DNA of 64,000 nucleotides from Gemmatimonadota bacterium. Its GTDB lineage: Bacteria; Gemmatimonadota; Gemmatimonadetes; Gemmatimonadales; GWC2-71-9. The position numbers were made by a program, and so were the translations under genes. The DNA is taken from NCBI GenBank assembly GCA_016713785.1, contig JADJOM010000001.1, forward strand, positions 744,001 to 808,000. Reading direction: 5' to 3'. Below, piece by piece: positions 26,281 to 35,052 of the stretch. The first letter of the stretch is position 1, and the number at the start of each line of letters is the position of its first letter. Under the pieces are notes generated by a model. The model was given only the letters and a program-made list of their open reading frames with translations. It did not search any database and had not been told where the DNA came from.

Positions 26281-26334
26281 GGCGACCGAGCCCCCTTCGG
26301 GAACGGCGCGACGCCGCGACCCGGGGGCGAGGGA
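26281..26334. repeat. Dispersed repeat, copy A
   Basis: A 54-bp stretch directly after the ketosynthase stop that aligns with few gaps to 52670-52720, inside the pqqDE gene. Both begin GGCGACCG, have a C-run/TCGGG hairpin core and share CGCGACCCGGGGG followed by GAGGGA. Confidence 0.6.
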
Positions 26335-26361
26335 TTGGCGGCCCGGCGGCAGGGAAAAAGC

Positions 26362-26394
26362 ACGGTGGCGCCCCGGCGATCGGGGCGCCACCGT
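26362..26394 (-). terminator. Terminator of the ccm operon
   Basis: A perfect 14-bp stem (26362-26375 with 26381-26394) and a 5-nt loop. On the minus strand it is followed at once by CTTTTTCCC, a classic intrinsic terminator 19 bp after the CcmD-like stop. Confidence 0.88.
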
Positions 26395-26412
26395 CGTGCG
26401 TCGCAGGGCCGG

Positions 26413-26592
26413 CTACTTCTGCTCGGCGCGGGCCTGGGTGATGAGCAGGATCGCGTAGACCAGGTATACCGCCGTCGCGATCCCGAAGGCGGCATACAGG
26501 TAGGGCGCGTTGGACGGCGGGATGAAGGGCACCGCCGCCTGGGTGGCGGCCGTGAGACTGTCGGGGACGGCGGCCAGGGTGTCAGCCTGCAT
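26413..26592 (-). CDS. CcmD-like small membrane protein
   Basis: A 59-aa peptide with one membrane helix (residues about 30-51) and a short charged C-terminal tail (TQARAEQK). It starts at ATG 26592, overlapping the end of ccmC by 11 bp. Size, topology and position after ccmABC are those of CcmD, which helps release heme-loaded CcmE. Sequence similarity is weak, as is normal for this peptide, so the call rests on context. Confidence 0.65.
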   Translation of the reverse strand: MQADTLAAVPDSLTAATQAAVPFIPPSNAPYLYAAFGIATAVYLVYAILLITQARAEQK

Positions 26593-27283
26593 GGGCGGCC
26601 TCCCTGGCGTCACGGGAAAGCTGGATGCCGTAGCGCAGCACCACGAACCCGAGGTAGAGCAGCAGGCCCGCCGCGAATCCCACCATGAGCGTCCGGAGCA
26701 TCTCGGGCGGCAGGCTCGGCGCGCTGGGCTTGATGACCACCGGCTTGGGGTGCAGGCCGCGCCAGATGTACACGCTCATGTGGATGAACGGCACCAGCAC
26801 CAATCCCATCACGCCGAGCACCGCGCTGAAACGGGCCCGGTCGCTCGGGTCGCGGAGGGCGGAGCGGAGCGTGTGGTAGCCCAGCAGCAGGAAGAAGAGA
26901 AACAGCGTCAGGGTCAGGCGGCCGTCCCAGGTCCACCAGGTGCCCCACACCGGCTTGCCCCAGAGCGGGCCGGTCAGGAGCACGATGAGGCAGAACACGG
27001 TGGACACCTCGGCGCTCGCCGCCGCGAAGCGGTCGAGCCGGACGTCGTGCAGCCAGAGGTAGAGGAGCCCGGCGATGGCGGTGGCCGGCACCGCCACGAA
27101 GAGCGCCATGGTGGCGGCGGGCACGTGGACGTAGAAGATCTTCTGCGCCAGGCCCTGGCGGGCCTCCATGGGTGTGAAGGCGAAGGTCATCACGGTCATC
27201 GCGACCTGCGCCAGCAGGCCGAGCAGCGTCAGCACCATGCCCCGGGTCATCACGGAGCGGGCGCGGGCGGCATCAGGGATCAT
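26582..27283 (-). CDS. ccmC: Heme exporter/chaperone CcmC
   Basis: A 233-aa, six-helix inner-membrane protein of the heme-handling family. The tryptophan-rich WGTWWTWDGRLT motif (about residue 115) faces the periplasm and holds heme for transfer to CcmE. Conserved histidines lie in YVHVPAA and IHMSVYIW, flanking the motif. ATG 27283 overlaps the ccmB stop (ATGA). CcmE, CcmF, CcmG and CcmH are not in the window. Confidence 0.93.
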   Translation of the reverse strand: MIPDAARARSVMTRGMVLTLLGLLAQVAMTVMTFAFTPMEARQGLAQKIFYVHVPAATMALFVAVPATAIAGLLYLWLHDVRLDRFAAASAEVSTVFCLIVLLTGPLWGKPVWGTWWTWDGRLTLTLFLFFLLLGYHTLRSALRDPSDRARFSAVLGVMGLVLVPFIHMSVYIWRGLHPKPVVIKPSAPSLPPEMLRTLMVGFAAGLLLYLGFVVLRYGIQLSRDAREAAHAG

Positions 27284-27960
27284 TCATCCACCACGGCGGA
27301 AAAGAGGAGCACCGAGAGGGTCACGAAGGCCACGTCATAGAGCGCAAGGAACCTAAGCCCCGGGACCACCTCGCTCAACGGACGGCCGGCAAAGAGGGGG
27401 ACGGTGGTCTTCACCGCGAAGACCAGCGGCGGCACCATGAACGGCAGCAGCAGGATCGGCAGCATCAGCTCGGCGAAGCGGGTCTTCACCACCATCGCGC
27501 TGAACAGGGTGCCCACCGCCACGAAGCCGATGGTGGCCAGCAGCAGGGTGGCCAGCAGCCCCGGCAGCGCCGAGCCGAGGCCGACGTTGAAGAACAGCAC
27601 GAACAGTGGCAGCGTGATCGCCTCGACCACCAGCACGAAGGCCAGGTTGGCGAGGTACTTCCCGACGTAGAGCATCTCGCGCGACACCGGCGCGAGCAGC
27701 AGCCCGTCGAAGGCGCCGTTCTCGCGCTCCACCGTGAAGGCGCGGTTCATCGCCACCACCGAGGCGAACGCCACGGTCACCCACAGCACGCTGGGCGCCA
27801 GGTCCACGGTGGCCACCGCGGTCGGGTCGCGGGCAAAGTTGAACACCATCAGCACCAGCACCGCGAACACCGCCGCCGACAGCAGGCTGGTGCGGGTGCG
27901 CAGCTCCACCCGGAGGTCCTTCCCCGCGATCGCCAGCGCGTGGCGCAGCCCCTTACCCAC
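27280..27960 (-). CDS. ccmB: Heme ABC exporter permease CcmB
   Basis: A 226-aa membrane protein with six hydrophobic segments. The N-terminal ALAIAGKDLRVELRTR helix and the FTVERENGAFDGLLLAP loop are typical of CcmB. With CcmA and CcmC it forms the ABC-type module that releases holo-CcmE during cytochrome c maturation. Start and stop overlap both neighbours by a few bases, so translation is coupled. Confidence 0.92.
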   Translation of the reverse strand: MGKGLRHALAIAGKDLRVELRTRTSLLSAAVFAVLVLMVFNFARDPTAVATVDLAPSVLWVTVAFASVVAMNRAFTVERENGAFDGLLLAPVSREMLYVGKYLANLAFVLVVEAITLPLFVLFFNVGLGSALPGLLATLLLATIGFVAVGTLFSAMVVKTRFAELMLPILLLPFMVPPLVFAVKTTVPLFAGRPLSEVVPGLRFLALYDVAFVTLSVLLFSAVVDE

Positions 27961-28669
27961 GGGCCAGCTCCTGGTAAATCTGGTGAAACGCGCCGAGGTC
28001 GGCGGGTCGCGGCTCGAGGTAGGCCCAGCGGCCGCCGGTGAGGATCCCCACCCGGGTGGCGAGGTCCCACGCCTCCGAGGCGTGGTGGGTGACCACCACC
28101 ATGGCCCGCTCCCCGGTGCAGTGCTCGCGCAGCAGCGCGCGCAGGCGGTCGCCGGCCACGGCGTCGAGCCCGGTGAACGGCTCGTCGAGCAGCAGCAGTC
28201 GCGGGTCGTGGACCAGCGCCCGCGCGATCGCCGCGCGCTGCTGCATGCCGCGGGAGAGCTGCCGCGGCCGGTCGTCCTTCCGCTCCAGCAGCGCCTGCCG
28301 CGCCAGCAGTTCCTCCGCCCGGGCCCGGGGATCCGGGATGTCGTACAGCCGGCCTGCCAGCACCAGGTTCTCCAGCAGCGTCAGCTCGTCGTAGAGCAGC
28401 GACTGGTGCGAGAGCAGCCCGATCGGCCGGCGCGCGTCGGGATCGTCACCCGAGAGGGTCCGCCCCGCCACCGTGACCGTGCCCGCCTGCGGCCGCAGCA
28501 GTCCCGCGAGCGAGCGGAGCAGGGTGGACTTCCCCGCCCCGTTCGGCCCGAGCAGCAGCAGGACGTCGCCGGGGTGCAGGTCGAGGTCCAGCCCGCGCAG
28601 GGCGTGCACCGGGCCGTAGCGCCGCGCCAGGCCCCGGGCGGTGACGAGCGGCGCGCTAGCGGGCGGCAT
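27953..28669 (-). CDS. ccmA: Heme ABC exporter ATPase CcmA
   Basis: A 238-aa cytosolic ATPase with Walker A LLGPNGAGKSTLLR, signature QLSRGMQQRAAIARALVHD and Walker B LLLLDEPFTGLD. It overlaps ccmB by 8 bp and the upstream receiver gene by 14 bp. The CcmA assignment depends on the adjoining ccmB and ccmC. Confidence 0.92.
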   Translation of the reverse strand: MPPASAPLVTARGLARRYGPVHALRGLDLDLHPGDVLLLLGPNGAGKSTLLRSLAGLLRPQAGTVTVAGRTLSGDDPDARRPIGLLSHQSLLYDELTLLENLVLAGRLYDIPDPRARAEELLARQALLERKDDRPRQLSRGMQQRAAIARALVHDPRLLLLDEPFTGLDAVAGDRLRALLREHCTGERAMVVVTHHASEAWDLATRVGILTGGRWAYLEPRPADLGAFHQIYQELARG

Positions 28670-29024
28670 CGATGTGGCGGGCGAGGTCGGTCAGGTCGAA
28701 GGGCTTCACCAGGTATCCGTGATGCGGCAGGGCGAGCACCTCGAGCTGGGGCTCCAGGCTCATGTAGGCGGAGGTGATCACCACCGGGAGGTCGGGCCGC
28801 GCCTGGCGGAACTGCCGCAGCAGCGCGATGCCGTCCGTGTCGGGGAGCCGGAGGTCGAGCACCACCACCTCCGGCGCCGACTCGGCGAAGCGCTCGAGCG
28901 CCTCCCGGCCGGACGCGGCGAACACCGCGTGGTACCGGACCTGGAAGGCGCGCTCGTAACTCTGGCGCAGGGCGGGTTCGTCCTCGACGAAGAGTACCCG
29001 CCGGCGGGCTGGGGGAGAACCCAT
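28656..29024 (-). CDS. Stand-alone response regulator receiver domain
   Basis: A 122-aa CheY-like protein with no output domain. The acidic pair is in FVEDEPAL, the phospho-acceptor is Asp57 in VVLDLRLPDTDG, and the conserved Lys is in GYLVKPF. It can pass phosphate or bind a partner but not DNA. It lies 15 bp behind the STAS gene and overlaps ccmA by 14 bp, so it is transcribed with cytochrome c maturation genes. No cognate kinase is adjacent. Confidence 0.9.
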   Translation of the reverse strand: MGSPPARRRVLFVEDEPALRQSYERAFQVRYHAVFAASGREALERFAESAPEVVVLDLRLPDTDGIALLRQFRQARPDLPVVITSAYMSLEPQLEVLALPHHGYLVKPFDLTDLARHIDAAR

Positions 29025-29039
29025 CCCCCAATATAGCCC

Positions 29040-29354
29040 CTACGCCGCGTCGGCCTCGACTTCGAAGAGGTCGTCGAGCTTGGTCAGCACCAGCAGGAAG
29101 CGGAGCTCGTCGTTGGGCCGCTTGAGCACCACCACCTGGCGCCGCTCCGAGGCCTTGCGCTGGATCAGCATCAGGGCGCCGAGACCGGCGGAATCCACCG
29201 TCCGGGTGCCGCGCAGGTCGATCACCAGCCGGCCGGTGCGCTCCGGCAGCTGCTCCAGCAGGCCCACCGCGCTCTGGCGGAAGATCGTGCGGCTTTCGAG
29301 CCCGAGATGTTCGGGGGCGGCGAGTTCGAGGACTGCGGGTTGGGTCGCCTGCAT
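29040..29354 (-). CDS. STAS-domain anti-sigma factor antagonist
   Basis: A 104-aa STAS protein. LVIDLRGTRTVDSAGLGAL contains the DSxG motif, whose Ser is phosphorylated in SpoIIAA/RsbV-type antagonists. The start has a good GGAGG site 4 nt upstream. It likely takes part in a partner-switching or scaffold circuit with the receiver domain that follows. No anti-sigma kinase or sigma factor is nearby. Confidence 0.82.
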   Translation of the reverse strand: MQATQPAVLELAAPEHLGLESRTIFRQSAVGLLEQLPERTGRLVIDLRGTRTVDSAGLGALMLIQRKASERRQVVVLKRPNDELRFLLVLTKLDDLFEVEADAA

Positions 29355-29869
29355 GTTGCCTCCGGCGCTCCCTCAAGGAGAGCGCGATGCTTCCGCCGGC
29401 CTGACCTTCGTGCGGGGCGCATCGCGCGGGGATCGCGCGGGGCACCCGCCTTCGGCACCGAGCTATCTCAGGCACGCCATTCGGCACGCGCGAGACCTCT
29501 AGTTTTGCGGCCCCGGATCACTCCGGGTGTGCTCTTATCGGGCGGATCGGTTTTCAGAGACCTTGTGGCCTCCGACCGGGTCAAAGGCGAGCCCGGTGCC
29601 AATCTCCCAAGTGCTGAAACCACAATATGTTAGAAAGTGTCGTTGGGCCCCCGCAACGGCTTTTCCCCTCGCACCGCGCGGTGACCCTCTGCCAACTGCA
29701 AGTGCCCGCCGCGCCGCCGCCGGGCCGCGACGGATGTCGCGGGCCACTTGCCGAAAGTGTCACATTCGGTCCATCCTGAGGGCGATGGACTGCGCACCCC
29801 GGCCGCGCCACCAGCCTGCGGGTCGCCGCGGGTCCCCGGCTGGCCGCACCTCACCCCGAACCCACCCCC
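29355..29869. other. Divergent regulatory region between STAS gene and acs
   Basis: A 515-bp gap between divergent genes. It has two copies of GAAAGTGTC (about 29633 and 29753), a long inverted repeat (29698-29751) and an operator-like palindrome (29751-29769). Base composition near 29600-29640 is lower in GC than the surroundings. I see no credible gene; the short reading frames here lack ribosome sites and family features. Confidence 0.5.
29698..29769 (+). promoter_or_regulatory. acs leader: inverted repeat and palindrome
   Basis: GCAAGTGCCCGC (29698-29709) pairs with GCGGGCCACTTGC (29739-29751) with a single bulge. It is followed at once by a 19-bp imperfect palindrome, CCGAA at one end and TTCGG at the other (29751-29769), which contains GTGTCAC. 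It lies about 100 bp before the acs start and could bind a regulator or form RNA structure. Confidence 0.4.
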
Positions 29870-31828
29870 ATGACCGACCAGATCTCGACGCTGCTCCAGG
29901 AGCACCGCCGTTTCGCGCCCCCGGCCGACTTCGCGGCCCAGGCCAACGCCCAGCCCGACCTCTACGAGGCCGCCCGCCGCGACCGGCTGGCCTTCTGGGA
30001 AGAGCAGGCCCGGGCCCTCGACTGGATGACGCCCTGGCACACGGTGCTCGAGTGGACCCCCCCGCACGCCCGGTGGTTTGTTGGCGGCCAGCTCAATGTG
30101 GCCGTGAACTGCGTCGACCGGCACCTCGGCACCGCGCGCCGCAACAAGGCGGCGATCATCTGGGAGGGCGAGCCCGGCGACCGCCGGACCATCACCTACT
30201 GGGAGCTGCACCGCGAGGTGGGCCGCTGCGCCAACGCCCTCCGCAAGCTGGGGGTGAAGAAGGGGGACCGGGTCGCCATCTACCTCCCCATGATTCCCGA
30301 GGCGGCCATCGCGATGCTGGCCTGCGCCCGCATCGGCGCCGTGCACTCGGTGGTCTTCGGCGGGTTCAGCGCCGAGTCGCTGCGCGACCGGATCAACGAC
30401 GCCCAGGCGGTCTGCCTCATCACCGCCGATGGCGGGTACCGGCGCGGCGCGGTGCTGCCGCTCAAGCGCTTTGCCGACGACGCGATCGCCCAGTGCCCGA
30501 CGATCAAGGACGTCGTCGTGGTCCAGCGGCGGCCGGGGGCCGCCGCCGGCGACGAGTCGTTCGCCAACATCGTCGAGGGACGGGACCACTGGTGGCACCG
30601 GCTGCTCGACCAGGCCTCCCCCGAGTGTCCCGCCGAGACGGTCGACGCCGAGGACCTGCTCTTCATCCTCTATACCAGCGGCACCACGGGCAAGCCCAAG
30701 GGGATCGTGCACACCACCGGCGGCTACCTCACCCAGGTGGCCGCCACGATGAAGTACGTCTTTGACCTCAAGGAAAGCGATCTCTTCTGGTGCACCGCCG
30801 ACGTGGGGTGGGTCACCGGCCACTCCTACGTGGTGTACGGCCCGCTCGCCAACGGGGCCACGGTGCTCATGTACGAGGGCGCCCCCGACTGGCCCGAGCG
30901 CGACCGCTTCTGGAAGATCATCGCCCGCTATGGCGTCACCATCTTCTACACGGCGCCCACCGCCATCCGCGCCTTCATGAAGTGGGGGGAGCAGCTTCCC
31001 GCCAGGCACGACCTCTCGACCATCCGCCTCCTCGGCACCGTGGGCGAGCCGATCAATCCCGAGGCGTGGATCTGGTACCAGCAGCACATCGGCGGGGGCC
31101 GCTGCCCCATCGTCGACACCTGGTGGCAGACGGAGACCGGCGGGATCATGATCACGCCCCTCCCCGGCGTGGTCACCACCAAGCCCGGCTCGGCCACGAT
31201 CCCCTTCCCGGGCATCTCCGCGCAGCTGGTGGACCAGAAGGGCGTCCCGCTGCCGCAGGGCGGCGGGCTGCTGGTGCTGACCGAACCGTGGCCCGGGATG
31301 CTGCGCACCATCTACGGCGATGACGAGCGCTACCGGCAGACCTACTGGTCCAAGTTCGGCGACAAGTACTTCGCGGGGGACGGCGCCAAGCTCGACGAGG
31401 ACGGGTACTGGTGGATCCTGGGCCGGGTGGACGACGTGCTCAACGTGGCCGGGCACCGGATCGGCACCATGGAGGTCGAGAGCGCGCTGGTGGACCACCC
31501 CTCGGTGGCGGAGGCGGCCGTGGTCGGCAAGCACCACGACCTCAAGGGCCAGGCCATCGCCGCGTTCGTGACGCTCAAGGAAGGCAACCGCCCCACCGCC
31601 GAGCTCAAGGACGACCTCAAGGACCACGTCGCCCGGAAGATCGGCGCCATCGCGCGTCCCGACGACATCCTCTTCTCCGCCGACCTGCCCAAGACCCGCA
31701 GCGGCAAGATCATGCGCCGGCTGCTCAAGGACATCGCCGAAGGCCGGGCCCTGGGGGACACCACGACCCTCGCCGACCCGACGGTGGTCGCCCGCCTCAA
31801 GGACCAGTACGAGAGCGAGGAAGGGTAG
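29870..31828 (+). CDS. acs: Acetate--CoA ligase (acetyl-CoA synthetase)
   Basis: A 652-aa cytosolic enzyme making acetyl-CoA from acetate, ATP and CoA through acetyl-AMP. The AMP-binding P-loop is YTSGTTGKPKGIVHTTGGY, DTWWQTETGGIMI is the adenylate-binding core, and the C-terminal PKTRSGKIMRRLLKDIA carries the catalytic Lys that protein acetylation switches off in other bacteria. Length is exactly that of Acs. The ATG at 29870 has no strong Shine-Dalgarno sequence. It stands alone, with a long leader that may hold regulatory sites. Confidence 0.96.
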   Translation: MTDQISTLLQEHRRFAPPADFAAQANAQPDLYEAARRDRLAFWEEQARALDWMTPWHTVLEWTPPHARWFVGGQLNVAVNCVDRHLGTARRNKAAIIWEGEPGDRRTITYWELHREVGRCANALRKLGVKKGDRVAIYLPMIPEAAIAMLACARIGAVHSVVFGGFSAESLRDRINDAQAVCLITADGGYRRGAVLPLKRFADDAIAQCPTIKDVVVVQRRPGAAAGDESFANIVEGRDHWWHRLLDQASPECPAETVDAEDLLFILYTSGTTGKPKGIVHTTGGYLTQVAATMKYVFDLKESDLFWCTADVGWVTGHSYVVYGPLANGATVLMYEGAPDWPERDRFWKIIARYGVTIFYTAPTAIRAFMKWGEQLPARHDLSTIRLLGTVGEPINPEAWIWYQQHIGGGRCPIVDTWWQTETGGIMITPLPGVVTTKPGSATIPFPGISAQLVDQKGVPLPQGGGLLVLTEPWPGMLRTIYGDDERYRQTYWSKFGDKYFAGDGAKLDEDGYWWILGRVDDVLNVAGHRIGTMEVESALVDHPSVAEAAVVGKHHDLKGQAIAAFVTLKEGNRPTAELKDDLKDHVARKIGAIARPDDILFSADLPKTRSGKIMRRLLKDIAEGRALGDTTTLADPTVVARLKDQYESEEG

Positions 31829-31884
31829 GCGTCCCGGCGGCCGGCGGTGTAGACTTCCCGGATCGTCACCCGTGGAGTGTCCCG

Positions 31885-32334
31885 ATGCGCGCCCGTCATC
31901 TGCTCTTCCTGCTGGCCGGCATGGCCGTGCTTTCCGCGGCCGCCGCGCCGGCGCCCCGCACCGGGGCGCCGCCGACGATCACCGTGTACCACTCGCCGAC
32001 CTGCGGCTGCTGCAAAGAGTGGATCACGTATCTCAAGGCCAACGGGTTCACGGTCAAGTCGGTGGAACAGGACGATGTCTCGCCGATCAAGGCGGAACTC
32101 GGCGTCCCCCGGAAGCTGGTCTCGTGCCACACCGCGATGGTGGCGGGATACGTGATCGAGGGGCACGTGCCCGCCGGCGACATCCAGCGGCTGCTCCGCG
32201 AGAAGCCCAGGGTGGTGGGCCTCTCCGCGCCTGGCATGCCGCCCGCCTCGCCGGGCATGGACATGGGGAAGGACCCGTACGAGGTCGTGGCCTTCGACGC
32301 GCGCGGTGGCTCGACGCTGTGGGCCCGGCACTAG
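31885..32334 (+). CDS. DUF411 family exported metal-binding protein
   Basis: A 149-aa protein with a signal peptide (RARHLLFLLAGMAVLSAAAA) and a thioredoxin-like fold. TVYHSPTCGCCKEWITYLK has the CGCC metal-site cysteines of DUF411, and a later Cys-His pair is in VSCHTAMVAGYVIEGHVP. DUF411 proteins are usually linked to copper handling in the periplasm. No other copper genes are adjacent. It ends at a bidirectional terminator. Confidence 0.88.
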   Translation: MRARHLLFLLAGMAVLSAAAAPAPRTGAPPTITVYHSPTCGCCKEWITYLKANGFTVKSVEQDDVSPIKAELGVPRKLVSCHTAMVAGYVIEGHVPAGDIQRLLREKPRVVGLSAPGMPPASPGMDMGKDPYEVVAFDARGGSTLWARH

Positions 32335-32362
32335 CGCCGGACTTTCCGGGCGGGTGACGACA

Positions 32363-32395
32363 ACGGGCGGCCTCCCCAGCTGGGGGGCCGCCCGT
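32363..32395. terminator. Bidirectional terminator
   Basis: ACGGGCGGCC (32363-32372) pairs with GGCCGCCCGT (32386-32395), and most of the bases between extend the stem. It lies between the convergent DUF411 and kup genes. Confidence 0.75.
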
Positions 32396-32424
32396 TCATC
32401 GTCCGGCCGGGCCGCCGCGGCGGC

Positions 32425-34332
32425 CTAGAACTGGATCTGCGCCCCCATCTCCACCACCCGGTTGGGGGGGAGGTTGAAGAACGTCGTGGCGGTCTGGGCG
32501 TTGCGGGTCATGATGACGAACAGGCGCTTGCGCCACAGGGACAGCGCGGGCGGCGCGTCGTCGGGGCGGGGCGTCTTCTCAGGGGTGACGATCAGGGTCT
32601 CGCGCCCCAGGTAGTAGGTGGTCTCGAGCGGCCGGACCGAGACGCCGAACGCCTGCAGCCCGCGCAGCGCGGCCTGCACGTCCGGGCTCTCCATGAAGCC
32701 GAACCGCACCGTGACGACGTAGAACTTCTGGCCCAGGTCCTCGCAGCTCAGCCGGTCCTCGTCCGCCACGTACGGCACGTCCTCCGTCTTCACCGACATC
32801 AGCACCACCTGCTCGTGGAGCACCTTGTTGTGCTTCACGTGGTGCAGCAGCACCGGTGGCGCACCGCCGGGATGGGAGGTCATGAACACCGCGGTGCCCG
32901 GCACGCGGGCGCAGCGCTTGACGGCGTCGCCCAGGAAGAGCTCCATCGGCAGGGAGTTGCTCTCCATGATGCTGGAGAGCCGGGTGCGGCCGCGCTTCCA
33001 CGTGCTCAGCAGGGTGAAGACCCCGATGGCCACCACGATCGGGAACCAGCCCCCCTCCGCGAACTTCACCAGGTTGGCCAGGAAGAACGCCGCGTCCACC
33101 AGCAGGAACAGCCCGCACATCCACAGCACCTTGGCCCGGGTCCAGCCCCACTTCTCGCGCGCCACCACGCCGAAGAGCACGGTGGTGATGCCCATGGTCC
33201 CGGTGACCGCGATGCCGTAGGCCGCGGCGAGGTTGCTCGAGTTCCGGAAGGTCAGCACCAGCCAGATGCAGGCCACCATCAGGGCCCAGTTGATCTCCGG
33301 CACGTAGATCTGGCCCTTCTCGCTCTCGGAGGTGTGCTTGATGGTCACCCGCGGCGAGTAGCCGAGCTGCACCGCCTGCTGCGTGAGGGAGAAGGCCCCC
33401 GAGATCAGCGCCTGGCTGGCCACGATCGCCGCCAGCGTGGCGATCACGACCATCGGGTACAGCAGCCGTTCCGGCACCAGGGCGTAGAACGGGTTGACCA
33501 CCTTCTCCGGCTGCTGCAGCAGCATCGCGGCCTGGCCCAGGTAGTTGAGCATCAGCGCCGGGAGCACCATGGAGTACCAGGCCAGCCGGATCGGGCGCTT
33601 CCCGAAGTGCCCCATGTCGGCGTAGAGCGCCTCGCCACCGGTGATCACCAGCACCACCGCGCCCAGGATGAGGAACCCCTGCAGCCCGTCGCGGATGAAG
33701 AAGTCCACGGCGTACCAGGGGTTGAGCGCCGCCAGCACGCCCGGCTCCCGCAGGATGCCGTGGATGCCGAGGGCCGCGATGCAGAGGAACCAGACGATCA
33801 TGATGGGGCCGAACACCACCCCCACGCGGGCGGTACCCCGGCGCTGGAAAAGGAACAGCCCGATGAGGATGATCACGGTCAGCGGGACCACCCAGGTGGT
33901 GAGCACCGGGGTGGCGTACTCGATGCCCTCGAGGGCGCCGAGCACCGAGATGGCGGGGGTGATCACGCCGTCGCCGTAGAGCAGCGCGGCGCCGAAGAGC
34001 CCGAGCATCACCAGCACGGTCCGGCGCCGGCTGTCCTCCCCGCGCACCAGGGCCAGCAGGGCGAGGATGCCCCCCTCGCCCCGGTTGTCGGCCCGCATCA
34101 CTTCCGCGATGTACTTGTAGGAGACCACGAAGTTCATCGCCCAGACGATGAGCGAGAGCACCCCCAGCACGTTCTCCCGCGTGGGCGGGATGCCGTGGGC
34201 GGCGCCGAAGCACTCCTTGAGGGCGTAGAGCGGGCTGGTGCCGATGTCGCCGTAGACGACGCCGAGAGCCGCCAGCGACAGCGCCGCCAGGGCCTTCCCG
34301 GACGGGGGCGCGTGGCCGTGCTGGTCGCTCAC
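32425..34332 (-). CDS. kup: KUP-type potassium uptake protein
   Basis: A 635-aa membrane transporter. LGVVYGDIGTSPLYALKE near the N-terminus is the KUP signature, followed by about twelve helices (to about residue 450) and a cytosolic C-terminal domain. It imports K+ with protons. Length is usual for bacterial Kup. The next gene begins 30 bp upstream on the same strand, so co-transcription with the DsbA-like gene is likely. Confidence 0.95.
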   Translation of the reverse strand: MSDQHGHAPPSGKALAALSLAALGVVYGDIGTSPLYALKECFGAAHGIPPTRENVLGVLSLIVWAMNFVVSYKYIAEVMRADNRGEGGILALLALVRGEDSRRRTVLVMLGLFGAALLYGDGVITPAISVLGALEGIEYATPVLTTWVVPLTVIILIGLFLFQRRGTARVGVVFGPIMIVWFLCIAALGIHGILREPGVLAALNPWYAVDFFIRDGLQGFLILGAVVLVITGGEALYADMGHFGKRPIRLAWYSMVLPALMLNYLGQAAMLLQQPEKVVNPFYALVPERLLYPMVVIATLAAIVASQALISGAFSLTQQAVQLGYSPRVTIKHTSESEKGQIYVPEINWALMVACIWLVLTFRNSSNLAAAYGIAVTGTMGITTVLFGVVAREKWGWTRAKVLWMCGLFLLVDAAFFLANLVKFAEGGWFPIVVAIGVFTLLSTWKRGRTRLSSIMESNSLPMELFLGDAVKRCARVPGTAVFMTSHPGGAPPVLLHHVKHNKVLHEQVVLMSVKTEDVPYVADEDRLSCEDLGQKFYVVTVRFGFMESPDVQAALRGLQAFGVSVRPLETTYYLGRETLIVTPEKTPRPDDAPPALSLWRKRLFVIMTRNAQTATTFFNLPPNRVVEMGAQIQF

Positions 34333-34362
34333 GCCGCCCCCGCCACCGGCTGCGGGCTCATC

Positions 34363-35052
34363 CTAGCGGGAGGTGGTGCGACCGAGCGAATCGAGCATCG
34401 CCTTGAGCATGTCGTAGTGCACCGCGCCGCCACCGGGGTAGAGCCGGCCGTTGATCAGGAAGGTCGGCGTGGACCCGACCCCGACCTGGCCGCCCTCGTT
34501 GCGGCCGGCCTGGATCCGGCCGGCGAACTTGGCGGTCTCCATGCAGCTGTCGTAGCGCGCCATGTCGAGGCCCAGGGCCTTGGCGTGGTCCCGGAAGATG
34601 CCGTTGCCATCCGCCTTGAGGGTCCAGTTGGGCTCCCAGGAGTAGATCCGGTGGCTCATCTCCCAGTACTTGCCCTGCTCGCTGGCGCAGGCGGCGGCAT
34701 GCGACGCGGGGCGCGAGTTGCGGTGCATGTCCAGCGGGAAGTCGCGGTAGCGCCAGCGCACCTGGCCGGTCCGGATCAGCCGTTCCTCGATGGTCGGGAA
34801 CTGGATGGTGTACCACTGCTGGCAGGCGGGACACTCGTAGTCGGCGTATTCCGTCACCGTGATCGGCGCGCTGTCGGAGCCCAGGTAGTACCCGGAAAAG
34901 CCCGTGGTGTCCGCGGCCTGCACCACCACGTTCGCGGGGATGCTGACGTCGGGCTTGCGCAGGGTCACGAACGCCAGCGCGGCGGCGGCGGCCACCGCCG
35001 TGGCGCCGAGTAAGACATAGAAGCGGTTCAACCCGCTTGAGGCGGCCGCCAT
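34363..35052 (-). CDS. DsbA/DsbG-like thiol-disulfide oxidoreductase, membrane-anchored
   Basis: A 229-aa protein with an N-terminal membrane anchor (about 10-31) and a thioredoxin/DsbA domain of the BdbD type. The active site is C74-P-A-C77 in DYECPACQQW, and the cis-Pro loop is GSTPTFLING. It should oxidise or isomerise disulfides in exported proteins. I start at ATG 35052; the longer in-frame reading up to 35367 belongs to the overlapping upstream gene. It overlaps that gene by 25 bp. Confidence 0.88.
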   Translation of the reverse strand: MAAASSGLNRFYVLLGATAVAAAAALAFVTLRKPDVSIPANVVVQAADTTGFSGYYLGSDSAPITVTEYADYECPACQQWYTIQFPTIEERLIRTGQVRWRYRDFPLDMHRNSRPASHAAACASEQGKYWEMSHRIYSWEPNWTLKADGNGIFRDHAKALGLDMARYDSCMETAKFAGRIQAGRNEGGQVGVGSTPTFLINGRLYPGGGAVHYDMLKAMLDSLGRTTSR

